Shown piece by piece: positions 17,225 through 26,746 of a DNA stretch of 64,000 bases (position 1 is its first letter; the number at the start of each line of letters is the position of its first letter). The DNA comes from Mucilaginibacter mallensis (GTDB lineage: Bacteria > Bacteroidota > Bacteroidia > Sphingobacteriales > Sphingobacteriaceae). A program made the position numbers and the translations under genes. The stretch lies in assembly GCF_900105165.1 (NCBI RefSeq), contig NZ_LT629740.1, positions 3,534,001-3,598,000 on the forward strand, in the 5' to 3' direction. The notes under the pieces are model-generated. The model worked only from the letters and a program-made list of their open reading frames with translations, was not told the DNA's origin and did no database searches.

Positions 17225-17270
17225 TTATTAGTCCGGAAGTCGGCAAGACGGAAAGTCCGAAAGATATATA

Positions 17271-17304
17271 AAGCCCAGAACTATAATAGTTTTGGGCTTT
17301 TTTG
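17271..17304 (+). terminator. Terminator after dnaJ
   Basis: AAGCCCAGAAC (17271-17281) pairs with GTTTTGGGCTT (17289-17299) across a 7-base loop and is followed by further T residues. It lies 46 bases after the dnaJ stop. The sequence just before it repeats the word GTCCGGAAG/GTCCGAAAG. Confidence 0.85.
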
Positions 17305-17357
17305 TTAGCAAACAATTTACAGACGATTGATATTATCTACTCATAAAACTTTAACAA

Positions 17358-17960
17358 ATGAAAGTCAGTAAAAGAAACGCCACACTTATGATATTGCTGG
17401 GAATGATTAATATCGTTCTGTTCGTCATCCTAAACATAAGACGGTATAACCATATGCATGAAGGTATTTTCACCTATTATATATTACTGTTCGTATCTGA
17501 AATAACTTACCTTCTACCCTTCTTTTACCTGATCACTTTATTAAAATATGTACAGGAGAAACAGTTTATCATCACTTGTTTTTACGCCTTGCTTGCGGGA
17601 AAGATCATCAGCTTTCTGTTTAATTTCATCTCTAATACGAGTTCATACCTATCAACTATTCTTCTTGTTATAGGTGCTGTCATAGCGCTGATAGAAATTT
17701 GCGTGATCGTGGTTTCATTCCTTATAAAAAATCCCGCTTTAACTACTCCCTTTAAAATATATGCTATCGTATATATACTTGTAATACTTATAGAATGGGG
17801 AGTTCCATTACTACTGCCGCTTATTACAGGTTTTGATTTTTATCTAAGAGCATCCCGCTATATGAGTTATATGCCTTTATTGCCTATGCTGCCTACGCTT
17901 TATGTTATATACAGATCAAAAACACTTATCAGCCAAACAACACCTGCTTTTACGTCATAG
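17358..17960 (+). CDS. Uncharacterised integral membrane protein
   Basis: A 200-residue protein, mostly hydrophobic, with about six predicted membrane segments (around residues 10-27, 36-62, 73-93, 97-122, 130-155 and 163-187) and short loops. A basic N-terminus (MKVSKRNATL) suggests the N-terminus faces the cytoplasm. I do not recognise a family or catalytic residues. It stands alone, after the dnaJ terminator and before an ABC exporter operon on the same strand. Function unknown. Confidence 0.75.
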   Translation: MKVSKRNATLMILLGMINIVLFVILNIRRYNHMHEGIFTYYILLFVSEITYLLPFFYLITLLKYVQEKQFIITCFYALLAGKIISFLFNFISNTSSYLSTILLVIGAVIALIEICVIVVSFLIKNPALTTPFKIYAIVYILVILIEWGVPLLLPLITGFDFYLRASRYMSYMPLLPMLPTLYVIYRSKTLISQTTPAFTS

Positions 17961-18078
17961 TTATACGATTACTTTTAGACCCACGAGGTATCCAAACAAA
18001 ACGCAATGTTGCAGATCAAATAAAACGTAACATTTTAAAAATCGCCGTATCTAACAGCAAAACCTTAATACTTAAACA

Positions 18079-18996
18079 ATGCTGAGTATTCGCCATATTG
18101 TGAAACAATACGCCGGGCATACTGCCTTAAGCGATGTAAGTTTAGAAGTAGAAAGTGGGCAGATCTTCGGTCTGCTTGGGCCAAATGGTGCCGGTAAAAC
18201 TTCGCTTATCCGCATCATCAACCAAATTACCGCACCCGACTCCGGCGAAGTATATTTTGCAGGCGAAAAGCTTAACCAGTCGCATATTGAGCGCATTGGC
18301 TATATGCCAGAGGAACGCGGACTATATAAGAAAATGGAGATCGGCGAGCAGATGATCTACCTGGCCAGGTTAAAGGGGCTAAGCCGTTCTGAGGCTACCA
18401 AAAGGTTAAAATTTTGGTTCGAGAAACTCGAAATGCAATCGTGGTGGCATAAAAAGATCGAGGAACTATCAAAGGGCATGCAGCAAAAGGCCCAGTTTGT
18501 GGCTACTGTTTTGCACGAGCCCGATCTGATCATTTTAGATGAGCCTTTCAGTGGCTTCGATCCGGTTAATGCCGAACTGATAAAAGACGAAATACTGGAA
18601 CTGAACCGTAAAGGCGCAACCATCCTATTCTCCACCCATCGTATGGAATCCGTTGAGGAGTTGTGCAATTCTATCGCCCTACTCAATAAAGCAAAGAAAG
18701 TATTGGATGGACGGGTTAAGGATATCAAAAACTCTTATCGTAACGAAACCTATCTCATCGAGTACAACGGTCATAAACTTAATTTTGATGGATCACAGCC
18801 ATTTAATTTGGTTGAGGAAACTGAAAATAGTGACGACACCCACACCATCAAAATAAAACTGGATACCGCTGCCAGCGCTAATGATGTGCTGCAATATCTT
18901 ATCCCCAAAACAAGCATAAACAGGCTACAGGAAGTTGTGCCCACCATGAATGAGATTTTTATTGAAAAGGTAAACCTTAAAGCTGTTACAGTATGA
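18079..18996 (+). CDS. NatA-like ABC transporter ATP-binding protein
   Basis: A 305-residue ABC ATPase of the ABC-2 exporter class. Walker A GPNGAGKTS, Q loop MPEERGLY, signature LSKGMQQKAQ, Walker B LIILDEPFSGFD and H loop STHRME are all present. A C-terminal extension of ~80 residues (DUF4162-like) follows, as in NatA and YhaQ. It ends in an ATGA overlap with the permease gene. The pair probably exports sodium ions, a drug or a peptide; sequence alone does not choose. Confidence 0.9.
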   Translation: MLSIRHIVKQYAGHTALSDVSLEVESGQIFGLLGPNGAGKTSLIRIINQITAPDSGEVYFAGEKLNQSHIERIGYMPEERGLYKKMEIGEQMIYLARLKGLSRSEATKRLKFWFEKLEMQSWWHKKIEELSKGMQQKAQFVATVLHEPDLIILDEPFSGFDPVNAELIKDEILELNRKGATILFSTHRMESVEELCNSIALLNKAKKVLDGRVKDIKNSYRNETYLIEYNGHKLNFDGSQPFNLVEETENSDDTHTIKIKLDTAASANDVLQYLIPKTSINRLQEVVPTMNEIFIEKVNLKAVTV

Positions 18997-20243
18997 AAAA
19001 AGTATTACTCATTATACAACGCGAGTACCTTACCCGTGTAAGAAAAAAGGCATTCATAGTAATGACCTTGCTGGTGCCCTCCTTAATAGTGTGTATGTAT
19101 GGCATCATAGCTTTTTTAGCCTTGAATAACGACGAACTGAATAAGGCACACATTATAAAAGTTATTGATGAACGCGGCGATTATGCAGGCAAGTTTCACA
19201 ATGTAGAGAATTTGAAATTCCAGGCTATCCATGAGCCATTGGCTAAAGCTAAAGCTGAAGTAAAAAAAGATGAGGACAGCTATCTGTTATGGATACCGGC
19301 AAAGATCAACAAAATAGATACCGTGCAATTCTTCTCAAAAAAGAAACCCAGCTTAACTATTACCGGCGAGGTTGAAAACCAGATGAACGCTATTGCAACT
19401 AATAACAGCATTATAAAAATGGGTATTGACCCGGTTAAGCTAAATGCCGCTAAAACCAGCCATATAACGGTTGGTGCCCGCGAAATAACCGATACCGGTG
19501 ATGCAGACGCTAATGTTGGCGCAGCCTATGGCGCGGGCATAGCCGGGGCTATATTAATTTATATTTCACTATTTATTTATGGCGCACAGGTTATGCGCGG
19601 GGTGATTGAGGAAAAAACCAGCCGCATTGTTGAAGTGATCATATCATCGGTAAAACCCTTTCAACTAATGCTGGGTAAAATAATTGGTGTGGGTATGGTT
19701 GGGCTTACACAGTTTCTGCTGTGGATAATTCTATCTACAGCGGTAAGTTATATAGCAGGGCATTTCTTTACGGTACCCACCAACCCGGTAATGGGCTTTG
19801 CAAAAAACCTGGGGGCTAATGCTGTTGCTGAAGTTGGCTTTTTTATGTTTTACTGGATAACCGGCTACCTGCTGTACAGCGCGTTGTTTGCCGCTGTAGG
19901 TTCAGCGGTTGATAGTGAAACGGAGACGCAGCAATTTATGTTTCCCATAACCCTGCCCCTGCTGTTCACTTACATTTTATCGGTATCCTACTTATTCCAG
20001 GTACCAGATAGTCCGCTGGCAGTGTGGCTTTCCATGATACCGTTTACGGCCCCCGTGGCCATGATGGTACGTTTACCCTTTGGCGTCCCCGGCTGGCAAA
20101 TGGCATTATCAATGCTGATGATGGTAATAGGCTTTTTGTTCACTACTTATATTGCTTCGCGGGTATACAGAGTTGGCATATTGATGTATGGCAAAAAGGC
20201 AAGCTATAAGGAACTGGTTAAATGGTTCTTTTATAAAGAATGA
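18993..20243 (+). CDS. NatB-like ABC-2 type permease
   Basis: A 416-residue membrane subunit. One N-terminal membrane helix (about residues 20-43) is followed by a ~130-residue extracytoplasmic domain and then five to six C-terminal helices. EEKTSRIVEVIISSVKPFQLMLGK is the conserved cytoplasmic segment of the ABC2_membrane_3 family, partner of NatA-type ATPases. Its start overlaps the ATPase stop by 4 bases, so the two are translated together. Confidence 0.9.
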   Translation: MKKVLLIIQREYLTRVRKKAFIVMTLLVPSLIVCMYGIIAFLALNNDELNKAHIIKVIDERGDYAGKFHNVENLKFQAIHEPLAKAKAEVKKDEDSYLLWIPAKINKIDTVQFFSKKKPSLTITGEVENQMNAIATNNSIIKMGIDPVKLNAAKTSHITVGAREITDTGDADANVGAAYGAGIAGAILIYISLFIYGAQVMRGVIEEKTSRIVEVIISSVKPFQLMLGKIIGVGMVGLTQFLLWIILSTAVSYIAGHFFTVPTNPVMGFAKNLGANAVAEVGFFMFYWITGYLLYSALFAAVGSAVDSETETQQFMFPITLPLLFTYILSVSYLFQVPDSPLAVWLSMIPFTAPVAMMVRLPFGVPGWQMALSMLMMVIGFLFTTYIASRVYRVGILMYGKKASYKELVKWFFYKE

Positions 20244-20249
20244 TTTGGT

Positions 20250-20310
20250 GAGCGGTAAGTGGTGAATAGTGAGTGGATAAAAAATCCTCTTTAGGAGGTC
20301 AGGAGGCTAA
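20250..20310. repeat. Repeat words and a decayed C-rich arm between the permease and ppx genes
   Basis: GTGAGCGGTAAGTGGTGAATAGTGAGTGG (20250-20277 region) is the reverse complement of the CACTCACC-type words found in the ispD start at 51427-51460. TCCTCTTTAGGAGGTCAGGAGG (20284-20306) resembles a mutated right arm of the C-rich element seen at 3573, 7294 and 54638; no matching left arm is present. Confidence 0.5.
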
Positions 20311-20341
20311 ACATTTTCTGCATATTTGGGTTTAGGCATTT

Positions 20342-21298
20342 ATGGGCGATAATAATACTCCTGCTATAGTAGACAACAATACTGTAGCGGTAATGGATCT
20401 TGGTACAAACACCTTTCATTTATTAATTGCCCGTGGCACTGCGGCAAACCCGGAAGAGCTTTTCCATATTACAATACCTGTTCGCTTAGGTGAGGGGGGT
20501 ATCAATAGCGGTATTATACAGCCAGCAGCTTACCAGCGTGGTATTGACACCTTGTTAAAATTCCATCAGCATATTACTGAATATGGGGCGGGGCGGGTAA
20601 AGGCTATCGCCACATCAGCCTTACGTACCACCTCAAACGGTAAGGACTTTATTGCAGAGGTGAAAGCCAAAACCGGCATCGCCATTGAAACTGTGAACGG
20701 CGAGCAGGAAGCCAAATATATTTATGAAGGTGTTAAAACCGGCAATTGCTTAACCCATCAAAACTCCCTGATACTCGACATTGGTGGCGGCAGCGTTGAA
20801 TTTGTTTTGGGCAATAATGAAGGCATTCAATGGAAACAAAGCTTTGAAATTGGCGCTGCCCGGTTAATGGATAAGTTCCATAAAAAGGACCCTATCCCCG
20901 CATCATCCATACATGAACTTAACACTTATCTTGAGCGGGTATTAACGCCCTTATCTGAAGCGCTTGCCGGTATAAAGATTGAAAGCATCATAGGTTCATC
21001 AGGTGCTTTTGAAACTTTTGCCGAGGTGATAGAATTAAAAAAAGGCAATGAATTTAGTCTGAAGAAAACACGGGAATATCATTTTGACACAACCGAGTTT
21101 TTAAACATCACCGACTGGCTTATAGAATCAACCCATTTCGACAGGGAAAACACCAAGGGCATTATACCAATACGTGTAGATATGATCGTTGTAGCATCGC
21201 TCATTACCCGCTTTGTAATGACAAAATTGGGCATTGACGATGTATTGATGACATCGTATTCGTTAAAAGAGGGTGTGTTGGCAGAAGCACTGGGCTAA
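20342..21298 (+). CDS. Ppx/GppA family phosphatase
   Basis: A 318-residue member of the exopolyphosphatase / pppGpp phosphohydrolase family with the ASKHA fold. The phosphate loops are MDLGTNTFHLLIA near the start and LDIGGGSVEFVLG around residue 142; TSALRTTSNG is the adjoining conserved stretch. It lacks the C-terminal HD-like domain of full-length Ppx (about 500 residues), as short members do. It either cuts polyphosphate or hydrolyses pppGpp. It faces the convergent gene at 21300 with a 1-base gap. Confidence 0.9.
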   Translation: MGDNNTPAIVDNNTVAVMDLGTNTFHLLIARGTAANPEELFHITIPVRLGEGGINSGIIQPAAYQRGIDTLLKFHQHITEYGAGRVKAIATSALRTTSNGKDFIAEVKAKTGIAIETVNGEQEAKYIYEGVKTGNCLTHQNSLILDIGGGSVEFVLGNNEGIQWKQSFEIGAARLMDKFHKKDPIPASSIHELNTYLERVLTPLSEALAGIKIESIIGSSGAFETFAEVIELKKGNEFSLKKTREYHFDTTEFLNITDWLIESTHFDRENTKGIIPIRVDMIVVASLITRFVMTKLGIDDVLMTSYSLKEGVLAEALG

Positions 21299-21299
21299 A

Positions 21300-22037
21300 T
21301 CAATTAAATATTTTGCGGATTGGTCTGCGTATATACCTATAGTAGATCCGTTTAAAAAATGGTTGTTTTTGTTTTATTACTACTATATCACCTAAGAGTA
21401 CAGCCTCATGGAGCTTTACAGTGTAGTTTGCATCTGCATTAATATTAATGATTTGGGCGCTATAGCCAATATTACTAACTATAAATTGCGTTGCTGATAT
21501 AGGCACCCTTAAATTAAAGTCGCCGTGAATATTTGTAATGGCACCTAAGTTGCTGCCTTTTATTCTTATCAATGCACCCTGTATAACAATGTTTTGATCA
21601 TCGGTTACACAGCCCTTAATCTCTTTTGTATTTAATAAATTCGGTGATAGTACTTTTCCAATAACTCTATTTTCACATACATTTTGCGGTTGCACTGCTA
21701 TTTGCACTGTTACAGGTTTGGTTTGCGCGTCCGCTTTATAAAAGGGTATAGATCCTGCCAGACCTATTGCCATCGCCCATATTTTATACCTTTTTGAAAC
21801 AGGCAGATTTTCCGGCAAAATCTGATAGTTTATATTATTTAACTGCTGTTCTCCGAATCTTCCGCAAACGTTATTATTTACTGTCAGATAGTTAATTATT
21901 TCATCATTAGTCATGGTGGTAAAATCGGTAACTGTTTTACAACATTGCTGGCAATGCCTGCCATCATTAACGGGTGTCATTTGCTGCCATGATTGATGGC
22001 ATGGTTTGGGAATGTTGATCTTATTGAGCTGTGACAT
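21300..22037 (-). CDS. Carboxypeptidase-regulatory-like (CarboxypepD_reg) membrane protein with N-terminal Cys motif
   Basis: A 245-residue protein. The N-terminus has the Bacteroidota pattern CHQSWQQMTPVNDGRHCQQC, followed by VTDFTTMTNDEI, a cysteine motif of unknown function seen in many paralogues. One membrane segment lies around residues 84-100. The second half is a carboxypeptidase-regulatory beta-sandwich (GCVTDDQNIVIQGALIRIKG...TNIHGDFNLRV) like the one at the start of SusC receptors. No TonB-dependent barrel follows. It probably sits in the inner membrane with the sandwich in the periplasm; the role is not known. Confidence 0.75.
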   Translation of the reverse strand: MSQLNKINIPKPCHQSWQQMTPVNDGRHCQQCCKTVTDFTTMTNDEIINYLTVNNNVCGRFGEQQLNNINYQILPENLPVSKRYKIWAMAIGLAGSIPFYKADAQTKPVTVQIAVQPQNVCENRVIGKVLSPNLLNTKEIKGCVTDDQNIVIQGALIRIKGSNLGAITNIHGDFNLRVPISATQFIVSNIGYSAQIININADANYTVKLHEAVLLGDIVVIKQKQPFFKRIYYRYIRRPIRKIFN

Positions 22038-22179
22038 ATTGTTAAGTTTTTCTTACAGGATGCATATCAAACCGGTTTTCCATAAATGCGCGCATAAAAT
22101 ATTTTCGACTCCCATTCTTCAACCTGATTGAATATTCTAAAACATCCTTTGTATATTGCTGCCACTAACTGAACTCTTC

Positions 22180-24183
22180 ATGAAACTGAAATTTATTGGC
22201 CTGGGACTTATCCTTTTTTCTACTATTTCATCACAAGCACAGCGCAGGCAACACGCGCCCAATACAAATGACACCATCGCCTCCAGGTACAATCCCTCAA
22301 CTTTATTCTCTACTACTTTTTATACCAATAAGGGCAATGAGTTCCACTCAGCCAATGGCGAACCAGGACCAAAATACTGGCAAAACCGGGCCGATTACCA
22401 ATTAAAGGCTGCTATTGATACGGTTAGCAAAACGCTTACAGCCAGCGAAAATTTAAGCTATACTAATAACAGTCCGGACGCGCTGCAATACTTATGGCTG
22501 CAACTGGATCAGAACACTTATAAAAAAGATGCCCGCTCCAATTTTTATACGAGCGCTGCCCCAAAACCAAACCAGCATACTGATGGTTACCAGTTTGAAT
22601 CGGTTGAAATTGTGCAGAATGGCAAAACTGAAAAAGCAGATTATATAATTACCGATACCCGCATGCAATTACGCCTGCCTGTGGCGCTTAGTCCAAACGG
22701 CGGTAAGATCAGCGTATTAATAAAATATCATTACACTATACCAAGCAGCGAATTTGGCGGCCGTACTGATTATAGCAATACCAAAAACGGCAAAATGTAC
22801 GAGATTGCCCAGTGGTTTCCCCGCATGTGCGTATATGACGACTCACATGGATGGGATACCCTGCCATTTTTAGGCAGCGGGGAGTTTTACCTTGAATATG
22901 GCGATGTAGACTACACCGTAACCGTGCCATGGGACATGCTTGTAGCGGGCTCAGGCGAATTATTAAATCCGGCTGAAGTACTTACCTCAAAACAAATAAG
23001 CAGGCTTGCAGCGGCCCGTAATAGCGATAAAACGGTAATGATACGCCCGTTGAGCGAGGTTAACGATCCGTCATCACGCCCGGTGCATACCGGTAAGCTT
23101 ACCTGGCACTTTAAAATGTATAACACCCGCGATGTTGCCTTTGGGGCATCAAAGGCCTATATATGGGATGCCGCACGGATGAACCTGCCAGGCGGTAAAA
23201 AATCGCTGGCTATGTCGGTTTATCCTGTGGAAAGTGTTGGCGATACCGCGTGGAGCCGTGCCACTGAATATTTAAAAGCATCGGTGGAACACTTTTCATC
23301 GAAATGGTTTGTGTACCCCTATCCTGTTGCTATAAATGAGGCAGGTGAAGCCGGAGGTATGGAATATCCGGGCATTACATTTGATAGTCCCAGGGCTACA
23401 AAGGGCGACCTGTTCGGATTAATCGCCCATGAGATTGGTCATAACTGGTTCCCGATGATTGTTGGCTCTGATGAGCGCCGCTATGCCTGGATGGATGAGG
23501 GTTTGAATACTTTTATTGATATTTATGCAACAGATATATTTAACAAAGGCGAATATGCACCAAAACGCGATGGGGAATACGCGCCAAAAGGTGGCAACCC
23601 TGCTGATGAGATCATCCCAACAATTGCCGATCCTGACGCTATAACGATAATGACGGCCGCTGATGGTGTAACTGAAAAATACCGTCATCCTGTTACTTAT
23701 TATAAAACAGCTTTCGGCCTCGTTTTGCTGCGCGAGCAGATATTGGGTAATGATAGGTTCGATTACGCGTTCAGAAACTATATAAATAAATGGGCCTATA
23801 AACACCCGCAGCCCGATGATTTCTTCAGATCGATGGATAATGGTACCGGTGAGGATCTGTCGTGGTTCTGGAAAGGCTGGTTCTATAGCAACCTACAACT
23901 TGATCTGGCTTTGATAGATGTAAAGTATGTAGATAAAGACCCTAAAAATGGCATAAAAGTAACCGTTGCCAACAAGGAAGAAATGGCTATGCCTTTTACC
24001 GTTGAGGTTAAACTAAAAGATGGCAGCAAACAGCGTATAAAACTGCCTGTTGAAACCTGGCTGCAGCAAAAAGCAATCACCTTTACCATCTCAACTACAA
24101 CTGAAGTGGAAAGTGTAACCGTTGATCCGGACAATGCTTTGCCGGATATGAACAAGGCTAATAATACGATAAGGATGAAATAG
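22180..24183 (+). CDS. Secreted M1-family (aminopeptidase N-like) metallopeptidase
   Basis: A 667-residue zinc peptidase. The zinc site is HEIGHN (His417, Glu418, His421) with the third ligand Glu440 in WMDEGLNTF; the substrate-side motif is GGMEYPGI in place of GAMEN. A signal peptide covers about residues 1-21 (ending SSQAQ). The ATG at 22180 is chosen over an in-frame TTG at 22156 because it opens directly with the signal peptide. Likely trims peptides in the periplasm or outside. It stops inside a region that pairs with the end of the convergent TPR gene. Confidence 0.92.
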   Translation: MKLKFIGLGLILFSTISSQAQRRQHAPNTNDTIASRYNPSTLFSTTFYTNKGNEFHSANGEPGPKYWQNRADYQLKAAIDTVSKTLTASENLSYTNNSPDALQYLWLQLDQNTYKKDARSNFYTSAAPKPNQHTDGYQFESVEIVQNGKTEKADYIITDTRMQLRLPVALSPNGGKISVLIKYHYTIPSSEFGGRTDYSNTKNGKMYEIAQWFPRMCVYDDSHGWDTLPFLGSGEFYLEYGDVDYTVTVPWDMLVAGSGELLNPAEVLTSKQISRLAAARNSDKTVMIRPLSEVNDPSSRPVHTGKLTWHFKMYNTRDVAFGASKAYIWDAARMNLPGGKKSLAMSVYPVESVGDTAWSRATEYLKASVEHFSSKWFVYPYPVAINEAGEAGGMEYPGITFDSPRATKGDLFGLIAHEIGHNWFPMIVGSDERRYAWMDEGLNTFIDIYATDIFNKGEYAPKRDGEYAPKGGNPADEIIPTIADPDAITIMTAADGVTEKYRHPVTYYKTAFGLVLLREQILGNDRFDYAFRNYINKWAYKHPQPDDFFRSMDNGTGEDLSWFWKGWFYSNLQLDLALIDVKYVDKDPKNGIKVTVANKEEMAMPFTVEVKLKDGSKQRIKLPVETWLQQKAITFTISTTTEVESVTVDPDNALPDMNKANNTIRMK

Positions 24184-24200
24184 TGATTAGAAATTATCAG

Positions 24201-24238
24201 ATGGAGATTAGTTACTTTTAAAAGTAACTAATCTCCAT
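24201..24238. terminator. 19-bp perfect palindrome between convergent genes
   Basis: ATGGAGATTAGTTACTTTT (24201-24219) is followed without gap by its complement (24220-24238). The right arm contains the stop codon and last codons of the minus-strand TPR gene; the M1 peptidase ends 18 bases to the left. With TTTT at the centre and no T run after the stem, it is a possible bidirectional terminator. Confidence 0.55.
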
Positions 24239-25697
24239 TCTCCAACTTCTCCGAAATATTCTTTATTGCCTCATCCAGTTTTTTCGCTGAATAAGTAAGG
24301 TAGTTTTCTGCCTCCAAATATTCCTTCCCTTTATCCTCGCTATTATTTATTACATCTATTATCCCCAGTATGTTCGATAGGTGCTTGCGTATATTATGCG
24401 AGTTGATGAATGATATTTCCTCTTTTTGAGCTGCAAATAACAACTTCTCGTAATGCCTTTTTTGTTTTATATTTCTGTAGAACAAGGTAATAAAGGCAAT
24501 CGTTAACAAGGCTACAATTACTACCATTATCAACCATAGGCGCTCGCTTTTATAAGTCTCCACATGCTGATTATAGGCATTCTCCACATCATCAAGTTTC
24601 ATACGCAATGCAACATCGCCTACCTCTATCAGTTTATTTGTATTGTCTTTTGATTGCTGCAGCGCCATATTAAAATTTATAGCGGCCCGTTTCTGGTCAT
24701 TTTGCTTTACTGCAATCTCGCCCAAAAGTTCATATAAATTGTATTTTATTTCCGGATGGTTATTTTGTGCTTTATCAATCAATACCTGCTCTATTAACTT
24801 CTTGGCAGAATCCAATGTATTATCATTGTAATACGCAATTGCAAGATTTTGCTTATCGAGGCTTTCGAATTTATATAAATTGTCCTTTTGCAGCATTAAA
24901 ATATTATCTATAGCATTTTTATAATTACGCTGCAACAGGTCAATATAATAATCAGTTCGTTTTATGTAGGTATATAATTTGTATGATTTGTCCTTCGAAT
25001 CCTTAAGCTTTTGATTATAATTTTCCAGGGAATCAAGCCGCCCCATCCTAAAGTAATTCTCTGATATATTATAATATATAACATTTTTAAGGCGAGGTTC
25101 ACGCACTTTATGCTTTATACTTATCATTAGCGCCTGACTTAAGTAATATAACGATTGATTATAAAAGTTGTACCTGTAATATATATCCGAAATATTAACA
25201 TTTACAGCTGCCTGCAAGTAAGCATCATTAAGTATTATGGTTTCCCGTTTGGCCATCCTGAAGCTTGATATGGCACCAATAGCATTGCCTTCGTACGATT
25301 CTATAAATGCTATATGCGTTAAAAATTCATATAATAGATAATGATCATTGCTTTTTGCAGCCAGTTCAACCGCTGCAAACAAAGCATTCTTTGCTTCATT
25401 GGTATGTAATAACCTGTCCTGATAAATACTTTCGCTAAAAAGTTCAAATGCCCTGCTATCTTCAAGGTTGTTTTTTAAAAATATCTCATGCATTCTGGCA
25501 TTAGCGCTTTTAATGCTATCGATAGGGATATAGCCGTAATAGGTTTTAATATAGATAATCAGTTTCTTTTCTTTTAAATACTGATCATTTAAGCGCAGTG
25601 CATATTTTAAACTATCCGCATTGCCTGTAGGCGGCATTGCATCAGCATGAAGAGTATACCAAAAACACAGAAGTAAAAGGACGATCTTCTTTAGCAT
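24228..25697 (-). CDS. TPR sensor protein with DHp-like end but no ATPase domain (stub 1)
   Basis: A 489-residue protein. A signal peptide (residues ~1-20) is followed by a long helical region of TPR-like repeats (about 30-380), a membrane helix at about 389-408 and a short cytoplasmic coiled coil. The tail carries HNIRKHLSNILGIIDVI, which resembles the phospho-accepting helix of Bacteroidota TPR histidine kinases (His434). These kinases normally continue into an HATPase domain; here the protein stops 56 residues after that histidine. It could be a receptor that pairs with another kinase, or a decayed kinase. A second protein of this design lies at 30135-31574. Confidence 0.78.
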   Translation of the reverse strand: MLKKIVLLLLCFWYTLHADAMPPTGNADSLKYALRLNDQYLKEKKLIIYIKTYYGYIPIDSIKSANARMHEIFLKNNLEDSRAFELFSESIYQDRLLHTNEAKNALFAAVELAAKSNDHYLLYEFLTHIAFIESYEGNAIGAISSFRMAKRETIILNDAYLQAAVNVNISDIYYRYNFYNQSLYYLSQALMISIKHKVREPRLKNVIYYNISENYFRMGRLDSLENYNQKLKDSKDKSYKLYTYIKRTDYYIDLLQRNYKNAIDNILMLQKDNLYKFESLDKQNLAIAYYNDNTLDSAKKLIEQVLIDKAQNNHPEIKYNLYELLGEIAVKQNDQKRAAINFNMALQQSKDNTNKLIEVGDVALRMKLDDVENAYNQHVETYKSERLWLIMVVIVALLTIAFITLFYRNIKQKRHYEKLLFAAQKEEISFINSHNIRKHLSNILGIIDVINNSEDKGKEYLEAENYLTYSAKKLDEAIKNISEKLENGD

Positions 25698-25840
25698 TTA
25701 ATGCAGATTTTTATATAAATCTACATTAGCATATGATAAAAACAAAAAATCAGGAAATAATAATTAGCTATCAGCCATTTAACTTTAATTGAACTTACTA
25801 CTATTCAATTACTCAGTTGTTTATTTTTTGTATTTCCCCG

Positions 25841-26560
25841 CTATGAATCAAACTTTTCCAGCAATTTCAGCAATGTTTCAAAATCTTTTGGATACGGTGC
25901 ATGGATTGTGATTTCCTCGCCATTCAACAATTTAAAACTTACCTCAAATGCATGCAATGCAAAGCGTTTCATTATTGGCAGTTCCTCCTGGTCTTTACCC
26001 AAATGATATTTGCGCTTTAGTGCCGATAGAAAAACCGGCTTACCTTTGTACATTTCATCGCCTGCAATGGATGCCCGCTGCGTGGCCAGATGTATACGTA
26101 TCTGGTGCATACGGCCGGTAACCGGGCGGCACTCCACCAAAGTATAATGTTTAAAGTATTTTAATGATTGAAACCAGGTTTCGGCCCTTTTACCCTCCTG
26201 TCTGCTAATGGTAACATTTCCCTTGCCAACATTCAGTATGGGCAGATCAATGAAAAGGTTTTCAAAAACATGTGTGCCCTCAATAACCGCGTGATATATC
26301 TTTTTTACCTGCCGTTTTTCAAACTGCATAGATATGGCACGATAAGCTTCGGGATTTTTAGCAATGATCAATGCTCCCGAGGTCTCTTTATCCAGCCTAT
26401 GGCATACTTGAGCATCATCCGAGTATTGCTTTGCCAAACGCAGCATATTGATCTCCCCGCCCTCACGCTCATCAAGTGAGCTTATGAACGGCGGTTTGTT
26501 CACAACAATTATATCGTCGTTCTCAAATAATATCAGGTCGGCAAATTTGGGGATCTTCAT
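25841..26560 (-). CDS. RluA-family RNA pseudouridine synthase
   Basis: A 239-residue pseudouridine synthase with no S4 domain. The catalytic aspartate is in HRLDKETSGALIIAKN; other family features are VVNKPPF near the start and GRMHQIRIHLA. It isomerises uridine in rRNA or tRNA; the exact site (RluA, RluC/D or TruC-like) cannot be told. The gene is monocistronic, divergent from the uvrD-type helicase. Confidence 0.92.
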   Translation of the reverse strand: MKIPKFADLILFENDDIIVVNKPPFISSLDEREGGEINMLRLAKQYSDDAQVCHRLDKETSGALIIAKNPEAYRAISMQFEKRQVKKIYHAVIEGTHVFENLFIDLPILNVGKGNVTISRQEGKRAETWFQSLKYFKHYTLVECRPVTGRMHQIRIHLATQRASIAGDEMYKGKPVFLSALKRKYHLGKDQEELPIMKRFALHAFEVSFKLLNGEEITIHAPYPKDFETLLKLLEKFDS

Positions 26561-26746
26561 AAGGCCGCAAAAATACGGTTATTAAATTAAACCGTAAAAC
26601 ATCCCTGTAGGTAATCACTTCCTTTCAATATTCTGTATTTAACTAATCTCTAGTCAACTAATCACTAATCACCTCAATTTTACTTTTACTTTCCTCATAT
26701 CGGCACAAAAACCTTAATTTCGCAGTCTAAGAAAAGAGGAAAAAGT